Shown here one piece after another: positions 44,536-52,804 of a stretch of DNA of 64,000 bases. The stretch is taken from positions 2,108,001 through 2,172,000 of the forward strand of contig NZ_CP108513.1 in assembly GCF_035989285.1 (NCBI RefSeq). Direction: 5' to 3'. This DNA comes from Streptomyces sp. NBC_01235. GTDB taxonomy: Bacteria; Actinomycetota; Actinomycetes; Streptomycetales; Streptomycetaceae. The translations under genes and the position numbers were made by a program. Below the pieces are notes generated by a model that had not been told where the DNA came from, did no database searches, and saw only the letters and a program-made list of their open reading frames with translations. How positions within the stretch are numbered: position 1 is the first letter of the stretch; each line of letters begins with the position of its first letter.

Positions 44536-45381
44536 TCAGCGGAGCGGTTCTCCCAACGGGCCGAGCAGCCCACGGATTTCGTCGTACGCGCCGACCAGCG
44601 CGTTCAGCGGCGTGCGATACGTCAGCGCGCTGATGCTCACCGCTCCGGACGGGGCCGTCGCCGAGATTGCGTACACGGGCAGCGCCAGGCAGTTGACACC
44701 GGGCTCGTTCTCCTCGTCGTCCAGGGCGTAACCCCGCTCCCGTGTGGTCTCGAATTCCTGATGCAGTGCGGCGGCCGTGAAGCGCGTCCGCGGGGTGCGC
44801 CGCTCCAGAGGGTCGTCGCCGATCCAGGCCTCGACGTCGGCGAGGGACCTCAACTCATAGGCGAGTAGCAGCTTTCCGACACCGGTTGCGTGCGCGGGAT
44901 TGCGGCCCCCGACTGTGGAGGTCAGGCGGACCGCGCCAGCGGGCGGATCGACCTTGGCACGGTAGACGACTTCATGGCCGTCGAGCACCGCATAGTGCGC
45001 GGTCTCATTGAACCGCTCGGCCAGCGCCTCCAATAGGGGCCGTACGCGGACATGGTCGGGGCGGGCCTCATGGTGAGCGAAGGCCATGCGCAGGAACTCG
45101 TCCCCGAGCAGGTAGCGCCCCTGGGCGTCCTGGTCGGCGAGACCCGCTCGGCGAAGAGACTGCAGGGCACGATGCACGGTCGGCTTCGGGCTGGCGATCA
45201 CGCGCGTCAGCTCTTCCAGGCCCGCGCCTTCCGGGTGGCGCGCGAGTTCCCTGAGAACGGCGAGCACCCGATCGGACCCCACAAGCCCCTTGTCCTCGCG
45301 CTCAGTTGAACGCGGTGTCAGGGGATCGCACTTCTTGCCGCCGGGGGCTTTCGGTCCGTCGAACCTCTGCGTATCGTCCAT
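44536..45381 (-). CDS. IclR-family transcriptional regulator
   Basis: 281 residues from ATG at 45381. After a polar lead of about 33 residues comes the winged helix (SDRVLAVLRELARHPEGAGLEELTRVIASPKPTVHRALQSLRRAGLADQDAQGRYLLG), then the IclR effector domain (LAERFNETAHYAVLDGHEVVYRAKVD, THATGVGKLLLAY-like HATGVGKLLLAYE, ALDDEENEPGVNCLALPVY). It lies upstream of the FAH and MDR genes on the same strand and is divergent from the dehydratase remnant and SDR. An inverted repeat starts five bases before its ATG. It probably controls the sugar-acid genes on both sides. Confidence 0.9.
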   Translation of the reverse strand: MDDTQRFDGPKAPGGKKCDPLTPRSTEREDKGLVGSDRVLAVLRELARHPEGAGLEELTRVIASPKPTVHRALQSLRRAGLADQDAQGRYLLGDEFLRMAFAHHEARPDHVRVRPLLEALAERFNETAHYAVLDGHEVVYRAKVDPPAGAVRLTSTVGGRNPAHATGVGKLLLAYELRSLADVEAWIGDDPLERRTPRTRFTAAALHQEFETTRERGYALDDEENEPGVNCLALPVYAISATAPSGAVSISALTYRTPLNALVGAYDEIRGLLGPLGEPLR

Positions 45382-45385
45382 GGTG

Positions 45386-45420
45386 TTCCAAATATTAGAC
45401 CGCCGTACCGATTATTGGAA
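45386..45420. promoter_or_regulatory. inverted repeat in the IclR divergent promoter region
   Basis: TTCCAAATA and TTATTGGAA stand 17 bases apart, A/T-rich arms in G+C-rich DNA, in the narrow gap between the IclR start and the dehydratase remnant. IclR proteins bind such TTCCA...TGGAA arms. Operator function is inferred. Confidence 0.5.
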
Positions 45421-45430
45421 AGAGTTGCAT

Positions 45431-45782
45431 GTGAAGCTCCGAAGCTCGCCACGCCTATATCCACCGCGCCTGGACGCGTCGGGGCGTACCGGACGACGCC
45501 TTCGCCGACGGACCGCAGATCGCCACCGCCAACACCGCGCCGGACCTGCCCCCTTGTAACGCACATCTGAACGAGCTCACGGCAACGGTGCGTACGAGGC
45601 GGGCGGCATCCCGCTATACCTGCCGGTGGTGTCGCTGGGCAAGACGCAGGTGCCGCCCAAGGCCATGCTCTGACCGCAACATGGCGGCTATGGCCACGGA
45701 GGAGATACTGCGGGCCAATCCCATAGACGACTTTGCCCTGTTGGGCGGCTGTGACTTCGACCTCAGCCGCGAATCCCACTGA
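45431..45782 (+). pseudogene. IlvD/Edd-family dehydratase, N-terminal remnant
   Basis: Pieces in two frames join to EARHAYIHRAWTRRGVPDDAFADGPQIATANTAPDLPPCNAHLNEL, then AYEAGGIPLYLPVVSLGKTQVPPKAML, then RNMAAMATEEILRANPIDDFALLGGCD. These match the start of sugar-acid dehydratases (IANTxSDLxPCNxHL with the cluster-binding Cys, the LGE-like strand, the ANPxDGVVLLGGCDK box). The outer pieces share a frame, so two indels compensate. After GGCD the sequence is unrelated and stops; some 450 residues are missing. It lies between IclR and SDR genes, so the pathway's dehydration step seems lost here. Confidence 0.75.
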
Positions 45783-45845
45783 CGGGCCGGTCATACGGGC
45801 CACCGGACGCCCGGCTCCTCACCCCTGACGACACACAGGAGAGGC

Positions 45846-46538
45846 ATGATGACGACTCCTGCCAGGATCGCCCTCGTCACCGGGGGCGCCGGCGGACTCG
45901 GTGCCGCCACCGCCGAACGCCTGCGAACCGACGGCATCAAGACAACCACCCTCGACCTCGCCGGTACCGCAGCCGACATCGGGGTGGACGTGACGGACGA
46001 GTCCGCGCTCCGTCAACTGGCTGCAGATATAGGGCCAGTGGACATTTTGGTCAACTCGGCCGGCATCGTCGGACCGAACGCCCCGCTCGTCGACACCACG
46101 CCCGAGGAGTGGCGCCGCGTCCTCGACGTCAACGTCATCGGGACCGTGAACACCATGCGCGCCTTCGTGCCCGGTATGCGCGAGCGCGGCTGGGGCCGCG
46201 TCGTCAACTTCGCCAGCATGGCGGGCAAGGACGGCAACCCCAACCTGTCCGCCTACTCCGCGTCCAAGGCCGCAGTCATCGCCTTGACCAAGTCCGCCGG
46301 CAAGGAGCTGGCCACCAGCGGCGTCCTGGTCAACGTCATCACGCCGGCCGTCATCGCCACGCCCATGAACGATTCCACCGCCCCCGACGTGCTGGAACAC
46401 ATCACCGGACTCATTCCGATGCAACGTATCGGGCGCCCGGAGGAGGTGGCCGAACTCGTCGCGTTCCTCACCTCCGACCGCGTCAGCTTCTCCACCGGCG
46501 CCGTCTATGACATCAGTGGTGGAAGAGCGACCTATTGA
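45846..46538 (+). CDS. SDR-family dehydrogenase
   Basis: 230 residues from ATG at 45846 (or 45849) behind AGGAGAGG. Motifs are IALVTGGAGGLGAATAERL, VDILVNSAGIVGP, GRVVNFASMAGKDG (Ser), YSASKAAVIALTKS (Tyr and Lys), and the short end SFSTGAVYDISGGRATY. The loop between the second strand and the Asp is shorter than usual (LDLAGTAADIGVDVTD). In the setting of an FAH hydrolase and a dehydratase remnant it could oxidise a 2-keto-3-deoxy sugar acid, as in L-fucose breakdown. It converges with the ABC permease gene at 46589. Confidence 0.88.
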   Translation: MMTTPARIALVTGGAGGLGAATAERLRTDGIKTTTLDLAGTAADIGVDVTDESALRQLAADIGPVDILVNSAGIVGPNAPLVDTTPEEWRRVLDVNVIGTVNTMRAFVPGMRERGWGRVVNFASMAGKDGNPNLSAYSASKAAVIALTKSAGKELATSGVLVNVITPAVIATPMNDSTAPDVLEHITGLIPMQRIGRPEEVAELVAFLTSDRVSFSTGAVYDISGGRATY

Positions 46539-46588
46539 CGGTCGAGGTCCATGGTCAGGTAGCGGCGGCCTGGTCCGCGGGACAGGGC

Positions 46589-47497
46589 CTATCCCTTGAT
46601 CGCGCCTTCGGAAAGCCCCGAGACGATGCGCCTCTGGACGAACAGGTAGGCGATGACGAGCGGCAGGCTCGTGAGCACGACGTGCGCGAAGATCAGATTC
46701 CATCGCGCAATCGACGTGTCCGGCGACGCCGATGCGAACTGGTAGAGGGCCATCGGGAGCGTTGCCCTTTCACTGCCCTGGAGAAGGAACGCCGCGAAGA
46801 AGAACTCGTTCCAGATGGTGACGATCAGGATCATGGATCCGACCAGGAGCACAGGAAGCAACAGCGGCAGAATGACGTGCCGGTAGATCTGAAGTCTGCC
46901 CGCGCCGTCGACCTCCGCGGCGTCCTCCAGTTCGGCCGGCATCGCCCGGATGAAACCGGTGGCGAGGAAGACGACCGTTCCCAGGCGGGTCCCGGTCATC
47001 ACGAGGAAGTAGCCGAGCCGCGTGCCGTCCAGGCCGGTCAGCTGCAGCTCATAGATGGTCGGGAGGACGGCCGGCGGAAGCAGGATCGACAGCACCGTGA
47101 GGTTGTAGGCGAAGTTCATCGTCGTACTGCGCGATCTCGCGTACGCCCATGCCGCCAGCGAACCGAGAAGTACCGCCGAGGCGATGGTCGGCACGGCGAT
47201 GAGAACGCTGTTCATGACGGCCGTGCCGTAACGGCCCTCGTGGATGACCGTGGAGTAGTTGTCGGTAAGGCTCCAGGCTTTCGGCAGCCCGAGCCCCAGC
47301 ACACTGGCCTCTCTGAGGGGCTTGACCGAGTTCACCAGCAGGAGCCACAGCGGGATTCCGATCCAGCCCGCAGCAACAGTCGTCAGGAGCACGACTCGGG
47401 TGATCTCCCGGAGCCCTTTCCGACCGGCACGGACTGCTGGACGTCGGCGAACCACCGCCTGAGGCTGAGGCCGAGAGCTAGTAGCGATGCCGGCCAT
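46589..47497 (-). CDS. sugar ABC transporter permease, MalG type
   Basis: 302 residues from ATG at 47497, sharing one base with the stop of the upstream permease (TGATG). First membrane helix VVLLTTVAAGWIGIPLWLLLVNSV, and the EAA loop ELEDAAEVDGAGRLQIYRHVILPLLLP. The C-terminus FVQRRIVSGLSEGAIKG is the normal ending of MalG-type permeases. It is last in a three-gene minus operon (binding protein, MalF-type, MalG-type); no ATPase gene is present. The closeness to sugar-acid genes at 42.5-46.5 kb suggests a monosaccharide or sugar-acid substrate. Confidence 0.9.
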   Translation of the reverse strand: MAGIATSSRPQPQAVVRRRPAVRAGRKGLREITRVVLLTTVAAGWIGIPLWLLLVNSVKPLREASVLGLGLPKAWSLTDNYSTVIHEGRYGTAVMNSVLIAVPTIASAVLLGSLAAWAYARSRSTTMNFAYNLTVLSILLPPAVLPTIYELQLTGLDGTRLGYFLVMTGTRLGTVVFLATGFIRAMPAELEDAAEVDGAGRLQIYRHVILPLLLPVLLVGSMILIVTIWNEFFFAAFLLQGSERATLPMALYQFASASPDTSIARWNLIFAHVVLTSLPLVIAYLFVQRRIVSGLSEGAIKG

Positions 47498-48453
47498 CAC
47501 GCCTCGATCTCGCGACTGCGCAGGAACGCGATCAGCGGAAGGGCGATCGCGGCCACCAACGCGGTCACCACCAGGCTCAACGCGCTCGCGGTTCCGAAGA
47601 AGCCCCCGCCGTACTGCGTGAACACCGCGATGTTGAGCACCGTGGTGGAATCGCCGGGACCTCCACGGGTCGTCGCCATGATGATGTCGAAGGCGCTCAG
47701 CGCTCCGATAAGTGTCACAACGATCGTGAACGTGAAGGCCGGCGCCAGGAGGCGAAGGCGGATACGCCAGAAGCGCTGCCAGGCGTTCGCGCCGTCCACC
47801 GTCGCGGATTCGATGACGGACCGTGGTATCGCGTTGAGTCCGGCGATGTAGACCAACGTCGTCAACCCACTCCACTTCCAGGCGTCGATGAATGCTGTGG
47901 TGGCCAACGCGCTGAAGCCGTGCCCCAGCCAGGCGTAGTCGAAGCCCGGTACGACCAGGCCGATGGCCCTGTTGAGTGGTCCTGCCGGGGCGACGATGGC
48001 GGACCAGATGTATCCCGCGGCGACCGGTGCGATGAGGACCGGCAGGAAGAACACGGCGCGGAAGACGCTGTTGACCCGATCGGAACGCTGCAGTGCCAGG
48101 GCCAGGGTGAGGCTGAAGGCGTTCTGGACGATCATGGCCATGACCGCGTACGTGAGTGTGGCCTCGAGCGCCCCTGCCAGGATGCCCTGGTCGGCCATGC
48201 TCCGTAGGTTGTCGAGGCCGTTCCAGCTGATGTCTTCGGCATAGCCGGTCCATTCGGTGAACGCGAAGCGCATGTTCAGCAGGAACGGGAGCAGGAAGAA
48301 CGCGCAGACCAGGAGGAAGGCCGGCAGGGCGAAGGGCCACCACCGATGCCGGCCGCGGCGGGCTTTTCTCGTACGACGGGCGCTCCCTGAGCAAAGCCCG
48401 CCGAGCGCCGGAGGGACGTTCGCCATCGTCTGCGCCGATCGAAGGGGTCGCAT
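47497..48453 (-). CDS. sugar ABC transporter permease, MalF type
   Basis: 318 residues from ATG at 48453, seven bases after the binding-protein stop; ATG 48426 is an alternative. Basic N-terminus (SARRTRKARRGRHRW), first helix FALPAFLLVCAFFLLPFLLNM, EAA loop SVIESATVDGANAWQRFWRIRLRLLAP, end IAFLRSREIEA. It pairs with the MalG-type permease overlapping its stop. It imports the ligand of the lipoprotein at 48461, presumably with a shared ATPase encoded elsewhere. Confidence 0.9.
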   Translation of the reverse strand: MRPLRSAQTMANVPPALGGLCSGSARRTRKARRGRHRWWPFALPAFLLVCAFFLLPFLLNMRFAFTEWTGYAEDISWNGLDNLRSMADQGILAGALEATLTYAVMAMIVQNAFSLTLALALQRSDRVNSVFRAVFFLPVLIAPVAAGYIWSAIVAPAGPLNRAIGLVVPGFDYAWLGHGFSALATTAFIDAWKWSGLTTLVYIAGLNAIPRSVIESATVDGANAWQRFWRIRLRLLAPAFTFTIVVTLIGALSAFDIIMATTRGGPGDSTTVLNIAVFTQYGGGFFGTASALSLVVTALVAAIALPLIAFLRSREIEA

Positions 48454-48460
48454 CGACTCG

Positions 48461-49786
48461 TCACCACCCCGGCAGACCGGCGGCCTTGGCGCCCTGCTCG
48501 AATGCGGTCTGCGCCTTCTTCCCCACACCCTGCGGTGTCTCCTGGCCGCTGAGAATCCCGGTGGTGTAGGTGGGGAACCGGTCGCTGAAGCCCACCAGGT
48601 CGGTGTTGAACGCCAGAGCCGAGTTCCGCTTGTACGCGGCGGTGATCTGCTGCTGGAGGCCCTGCACGCCGGACGGCTCTGCGAAGCCCGAAAGTAGCGG
48701 GGCCGTCTTGGATTCGTCGATGTACTGCTGGTACCCCTCACCGGTGGCGTACTTGATGAAGGCGAGTGCCGTGCTCTGCCGCCTGGCATCCCCGGTTTTG
48801 GGGACGTACCAGGTGCCGGAGACATTCGGCGCCCAAGTCGCTACGGGGCCGTGCGCCGATACTGCGGCGAAGCCGATGGTCGCGTCCGTCTTGTCGGTGT
48901 CGCCGCCGAACTCCTGGTTGAGCGGGCTGAGATCGGAGCCGAGTGCGACCATCGCGCTCGACCCGTCGGCGACGGATCTCACCGACGCCTCGAACGTGGC
49001 GGTGGTGGCATCCTTGTTGAAGCAACCGTCCTTGCGCAGCCGATCGTACGCAGTCGCTCCGGCGACGAACGGGCCGTTCCGGTCGTCGAACGCGGCCTTC
49101 TTGTCCATGACCTTCTGTGCCCAGTCATCCCGCTTCTGAGCCGAGCTCATGTACAGGATGCCGCCCAGAATCTGTGTGGGCCATTGTGAGCCGCCGCTCT
49201 CCCAAAGGGGGCTCACGGCAGGATCCTTCGCTTTGAGCACCGAGCAGATGAGGCTCAGGTCGTTGTACGTCTTCGGGGCTCGCAGTCCGGCTTTCTTGAG
49301 CACGTTCTTGTTGTAGAAAATGCCGAAGAGCCCAGGGCTCTGGGTGACCGCGGCGTACACCTTTCCGCGGTACGCCCCGACGTGCTGGTAGAGGTCGCCG
49401 GACTCGGCGACGTACGGCATGCTCGACAGATCCACCATGTTCCGGGCCGGGTTGAGGGCCCAGAAGGCGGAGGTGGCGTGGTATTCGAGGATGTCGGGCC
49501 GGTCTCCGCTGGCCCACTTCGTCTGGACCTGGTTCTCGAAGCCGTCCGCGGCGATCTCGATGATGTTCATCTTGACGCCGTACTTCTCCCCGAACCGCTC
49601 GTAGACGTTTCTAATCGATTCAGGGTCGGAGCTGTTGGTCCAGACAGTCAACTCCTTGGCCTGGACCGTAGCCTCTCCCGTCCCCGGAGGTCCGGAGTCC
49701 CCGCCGACGCCAGGGTTCGAGCACGCGGTCATCGCCAGAACTCCGAGGATTCCCGCTGCTGCACCTATGCGCGTTACGCCCTTCAT
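48461..49786 (-). CDS. extracellular sugar-binding lipoprotein of ABC transporter
   Basis: 441 residues from ATG at 49786, behind an excellent AGGAGGAGGT site. Signal peptide RIGAAAGILGVLAMTACSN with lipobox MTAC (Cys near 20). The mature sequence fits family 1 binding proteins (ELTVWTNSSDPESIRNVYERFGEKYGVKMNII, DILEYHATSAFWALNP, SGTWYVPKTGDARRQSTALAFIKYATG). It heads the operon. Its promoter must lie in the roughly 60 bases between the start and the terminator at 49850-49884, or transcripts read through that hairpin. Confidence 0.92.
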   Translation of the reverse strand: MKGVTRIGAAAGILGVLAMTACSNPGVGGDSGPPGTGEATVQAKELTVWTNSSDPESIRNVYERFGEKYGVKMNIIEIAADGFENQVQTKWASGDRPDILEYHATSAFWALNPARNMVDLSSMPYVAESGDLYQHVGAYRGKVYAAVTQSPGLFGIFYNKNVLKKAGLRAPKTYNDLSLICSVLKAKDPAVSPLWESGGSQWPTQILGGILYMSSAQKRDDWAQKVMDKKAAFDDRNGPFVAGATAYDRLRKDGCFNKDATTATFEASVRSVADGSSAMVALGSDLSPLNQEFGGDTDKTDATIGFAAVSAHGPVATWAPNVSGTWYVPKTGDARRQSTALAFIKYATGEGYQQYIDESKTAPLLSGFAEPSGVQGLQQQITAAYKRNSALAFNTDLVGFSDRFPTYTTGILSGQETPQGVGKKAQTAFEQGAKAAGLPGW

Positions 49787-49849
49787 CAGGTGACCTCCTC
49801 CTGTGCGGCTGCGGAGCCTGTCCACGTGCATGAGGTTCGTGTCGGACGG

Positions 49850-49884
49850 GCGAGGGCAAGGACCTCGGCAGTCCTCGCCCTCGC
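49850..49884 (-). terminator. hairpin between beta-propeller gene and ABC operon
   Basis: GCGAGGGCAAGGAC and GTCCTCGCCCTCGC pair over 14 bases with one mismatch around a 7-base loop. It lies 33 bases after the stop of the gene at 49917 and so should end that transcript. Confidence 0.8.
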
Positions 49885-49916
49885 TGTCAGACACATCCGC
49901 CGCGCCGATTCGATAC

Positions 49917-51998
49917 TCAGCGGACCCGCAGGTTCGTCGGCGTGAGCGTCTCGCCGGCCGTCACCTTGACCGTGGCCGGACGGCCGCCGGGGACCTTGAT
50001 GACAGCTATGCCGCGGTCATTGGTGTAGGCGTCCTGACCCGAGGTGTCGATCCGCGCGTGGGTCACCGGCCGGGTGTCCACAGCGGTCCCGTTCGGTCCC
50101 ATGCCGGCGACGCTCGCGGTCACCCTGATCTCGAAGCGGCCATGGCCGAGGCTCTTGGCCGTCGCCTTCATCTGCGGCTTCTTCGGCAGTTGCTCAGGGC
50201 AGGCGCCCTTCTGCGTCAGCCACGAGGGCGGTCCCGTTATGGTCTTGCCGTCGTAGGTGACGGTGGAGGAGCCCTTGTAGGTCGGCGTCCCGGTGGCGTT
50301 GCCGCCGGTGATCTCGAGGTCCTTGCGGAGCGACCCTGTGTGCTCCCCCGTCATCACCAAGTTGGTGACCTCGTGGACCTTCGTGATGCCGGGTTCCAGG
50401 ACATCGATCTTCTTGGTCCCGTCGAGGAATGTCTTGCCGTCCTCGGAGTAGTTCTTGTACGTCGCGGAGAAGTCCCCGTAGACCGCGCCCTGCTTGCCGT
50501 TGTAGCTGATGTCCACGGTGCCGCCGCCCGGACCGTCGAGAGTCACGTCTCCGACGTAGCCGAACGGCGGGTGCCAGTCGGCCGGGGCCGGGGCCCAATC
50601 GCCGACCTCGGAGCTGACGACGGGATTTGCCTTGGTTGGCTTGCGGCTGGGCATCTCCGCGATGGCCAGATAGTCCGGAACCTCGCCGGAAAACAGTCCG
50701 GAGCCCTTCTTGACCGCGTTGAGCGCGAAGCTCGTCCCGTCCGGGCTCCATGCGGACCATCCCGTCACGGTGGTATGCGCGTGCACGTCCGGAGCGATGA
50801 TCGGCTGCCCCGACACCGCACCTCCGTGGTCGCCCTCCCCGGGAGTCAGCCACACAACGCCACCGCAGGCCAGGTTGTTGGGCGTGTTGATCAGCATGCC
50901 GGCCTCGGCGCCGACCATCGGCGCGTCGATGAAGCTGCGGTGGGGCATCAGGCCTCCGAGCGCGTCCCACATGGTGTGGGTCCGGTTGCTCCACACCACG
51001 GCACTCCTGCCGTCGGGCGAACCGGCGAAGTCCTCGTCCCAGTCCGGGTGGTGGGTCAGCCGCTTGCGGACCCCCGTCTTGAGGTTCACCTCCCAGACTT
51101 CGGGGTTCTCCGAATGGGTGCCGCCCGAGTGCACGTACGTCACATGGCTTCCGCCATGGGTGAAGGTCTTCAGCTCGTAGAGCCCCGTGCTCTCCGACCA
51201 GGCGTCGATGTTCCGGTCGGTCGCCGACGTGGGGCCGGGCGGGTTGATGACCTTGGGGTCTTCGGCGACGTACTTGTTCTCCTTGCGTACGAGCTTGGCG
51301 ACCACCATCTGCTCGAGGCCGTCGGTGCGGACGTCCGAGTAGCCGATGTGCTTTCCGTCCTGCGCGAGGGTGGGGTAGGCGCCCTGCCGGACGACGCTCT
51401 GCGGTCTGTTCGCCGCACCGCCCGGCGGGATCACGCCGCCCGGAGGGTTCGCCGGGGAGAGGTCGTACGGCAGGTACTTGGACGTGCGGCAGTTCACAAT
51501 GCTGGGCGCGCATTCGAGCACGCCGTAGAACCCGAGGAAGGCCCGCTTGCCGTCCGCGAACGGGAAGACGTAAGGAAGCCGCGGGATGTCAGCCCCGGTC
51601 GAGCAGGTGAGGCACCGGACGTCCTTGCCCTTCAGGTCGGTGATCCACACATCGCTCTTCGTCTTGCCGTCCACCGTATGGGTCCCGGGGAACAGCAGGT
51701 GCCTGCCGTCGGGGGTGAAGGACGGGGAGGACCCGCGCACCTCCGGTGGCAGCGGGACACGCTTGAAGGTGATCGGCTCGAACGGAACATCGCCGGTCCT
51801 GCCCGCGGGTGCGGCCGCACGGTCGGCCCCCGCTTCGCCGCCGCTGGCGCCGGCATCAGTCGCCCCCAGCGTCAGGAGCAGGGACGCGGTGGCGCCCAGA
51901 GCGGGCAGGATCCGCCAACGCACGCTCGCGCTCACTGACGGATACATCGACCGCGCCGTCGTCCCGGCGGCGCGACGGCGCGAACGGAAAAGGGACAT
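49917..51998 (-). CDS. secreted WD40-like (PD40/TolB-type) beta-propeller protein
   Basis: 693 residues from ATG at 51998 behind GGAGGA. A signal peptide (SVRWRILPALGATASLLLTLGATDAGASG) is present. Repeats of the PD40 kind recur: GSSPSFTPDGRHLLFPGTHTVDG, AYPTLAQDGKHIGYSDVRTDG, FAGSPDGRSAVVWSNRTH and GWSAWSPDGTSFALNAV. About residues 500-693 form further beta-rich domains (GTVDISYNGKQGAVYGDFSATYKNY and a final PVTHARIDTSGQDAYTNDRGIAVIKVPGG, Ig-like). I see no catalytic signature; an extracellular binding or processing role is possible. It is divergent from a TetR gene whose tandem operators lie in the shared gap. Confidence 0.75.
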   Translation of the reverse strand: MSLFRSRRRAAGTTARSMYPSVSASVRWRILPALGATASLLLTLGATDAGASGGEAGADRAAAPAGRTGDVPFEPITFKRVPLPPEVRGSSPSFTPDGRHLLFPGTHTVDGKTKSDVWITDLKGKDVRCLTCSTGADIPRLPYVFPFADGKRAFLGFYGVLECAPSIVNCRTSKYLPYDLSPANPPGGVIPPGGAANRPQSVVRQGAYPTLAQDGKHIGYSDVRTDGLEQMVVAKLVRKENKYVAEDPKVINPPGPTSATDRNIDAWSESTGLYELKTFTHGGSHVTYVHSGGTHSENPEVWEVNLKTGVRKRLTHHPDWDEDFAGSPDGRSAVVWSNRTHTMWDALGGLMPHRSFIDAPMVGAEAGMLINTPNNLACGGVVWLTPGEGDHGGAVSGQPIIAPDVHAHTTVTGWSAWSPDGTSFALNAVKKGSGLFSGEVPDYLAIAEMPSRKPTKANPVVSSEVGDWAPAPADWHPPFGYVGDVTLDGPGGGTVDISYNGKQGAVYGDFSATYKNYSEDGKTFLDGTKKIDVLEPGITKVHEVTNLVMTGEHTGSLRKDLEITGGNATGTPTYKGSSTVTYDGKTITGPPSWLTQKGACPEQLPKKPQMKATAKSLGHGRFEIRVTASVAGMGPNGTAVDTRPVTHARIDTSGQDAYTNDRGIAVIKVPGGRPATVKVTAGETLTPTNLRVR

Positions 51999-52057
51999 CT
52001 TTCCTCCGTGCGTGTGGTTGTGGATGTGAGTGGGGTGTTGCGGAGAGATTCCGCGTT

Positions 52058-52074
52058 CTTTACTTCGCGTAAAG
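52058..52074. promoter_or_regulatory. TetR operator copy 1
   Basis: CTTTACTTCGCGTAAAG: perfect 6-bp arms (CTTTAC/GTAAAG) around TTCGC. It lies 60 bases before the beta-propeller gene and 28 bases from the second copy. Confidence 0.8.
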
Positions 52075-52085
52075 CTAGGATGGAG

Positions 52086-52102
52086 CTTTACTTCGCGTCA
52101 AG
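52086..52102. promoter_or_regulatory. TetR operator copy 2
   Basis: CTTTACTTCGCGTCAAG differs from copy 1 at one base. It covers the expected -35 region of the TetR promoter, whose -10 is TATACT at 52112-52117, so binding would shut off the TetR gene itself. Confidence 0.8.
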
Positions 52103-52125
52103 AAGCCGTCCTATACTTTCTTCTC

Positions 52126-52752
52126 ATGTCCGTCCGCACCGCGCTCGGCCCGAGTGGCCGCCGCTTCGACGAAGACCAACTGCTCGACGCCGCCCGTGGC
52201 GTGTTCCATGCGGCCGGCTACAGCGCTGCCCAGATCGCCGACATTGCACAACGGGCAGGGACGACCAGGCCCACGCTCTATGCCCGCCTCGGCAGTAAGG
52301 AGCAGATCTACCGTCGCGTCATCGAACGCGAGGCGGACGTTCTCAATGCCTGGATCGCCGATGCCTACGAGCACGGGGCCGGACTGTCGCTCACTCAACT
52401 TGCGCAGACGGGAATGGAGCCGCTCTTCCGCCTGGCCGCAGAGCGCGCCGAGGGCTTCGACCTGCTCTTCCGTGGGGACAGGACCGGCGACCATCCCACA
52501 AGTCTTCGGCGGCAGGTGCTGGGCGCGGTGACAGAACGGCTCGCAGGCCTCATCGAGCGCCGCCGACAGCCCTTCGGCCCGGCGCTCGGGCCGACCGCTG
52601 AAGCGCTCGCCGCCGCCTGCGTCGGCGTCGCCATTCAGGTCTGTGAGCACGCCATCGACCGCGGCGACGATCTCGACGAGGCTGGGCACCTGGCCGCGCA
52701 GTTCGTCGCCAACGCGTTCCGCAACCTCGACTTCGACGCACTCACCGAGTAA
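52126..52752 (+). CDS. TetR-family transcriptional regulator
   Basis: 208 residues from ATG at 52126. TATACT ends nine bases before it, so the message is probably leaderless; there is no ribosome site. The HTH is LLDAARGVFHAAGYSAAQIADIAQRAGTTRPTLYARLGSKEQIYRRVIERE, followed by a helical ligand domain (MEPLFRLAAERAEGFDLLFRGDR, CVGVAIQVCEHAID). Two near-identical palindromes upstream are its obvious targets, and they also face the divergent beta-propeller gene. It probably represses both until a small ligand binds. Confidence 0.92.
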   Translation: MSVRTALGPSGRRFDEDQLLDAARGVFHAAGYSAAQIADIAQRAGTTRPTLYARLGSKEQIYRRVIEREADVLNAWIADAYEHGAGLSLTQLAQTGMEPLFRLAAERAEGFDLLFRGDRTGDHPTSLRRQVLGAVTERLAGLIERRRQPFGPALGPTAEALAAACVGVAIQVCEHAIDRGDDLDEAGHLAAQFVANAFRNLDFDALTE

Positions 52753-52804
52753 CGCGGCACTTCGGTACCAGGCAGGCTCGGTACGGGGAGGACGCCTGGT
52801 TCGC

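Noticed and set aside
49803..51938. 711-codon plus-strand frame opposite the beta-propeller gene
   Set aside because: Arg/Val/Gly-rich antisense frame without motifs; the minus frame has a signal peptide and repeats.
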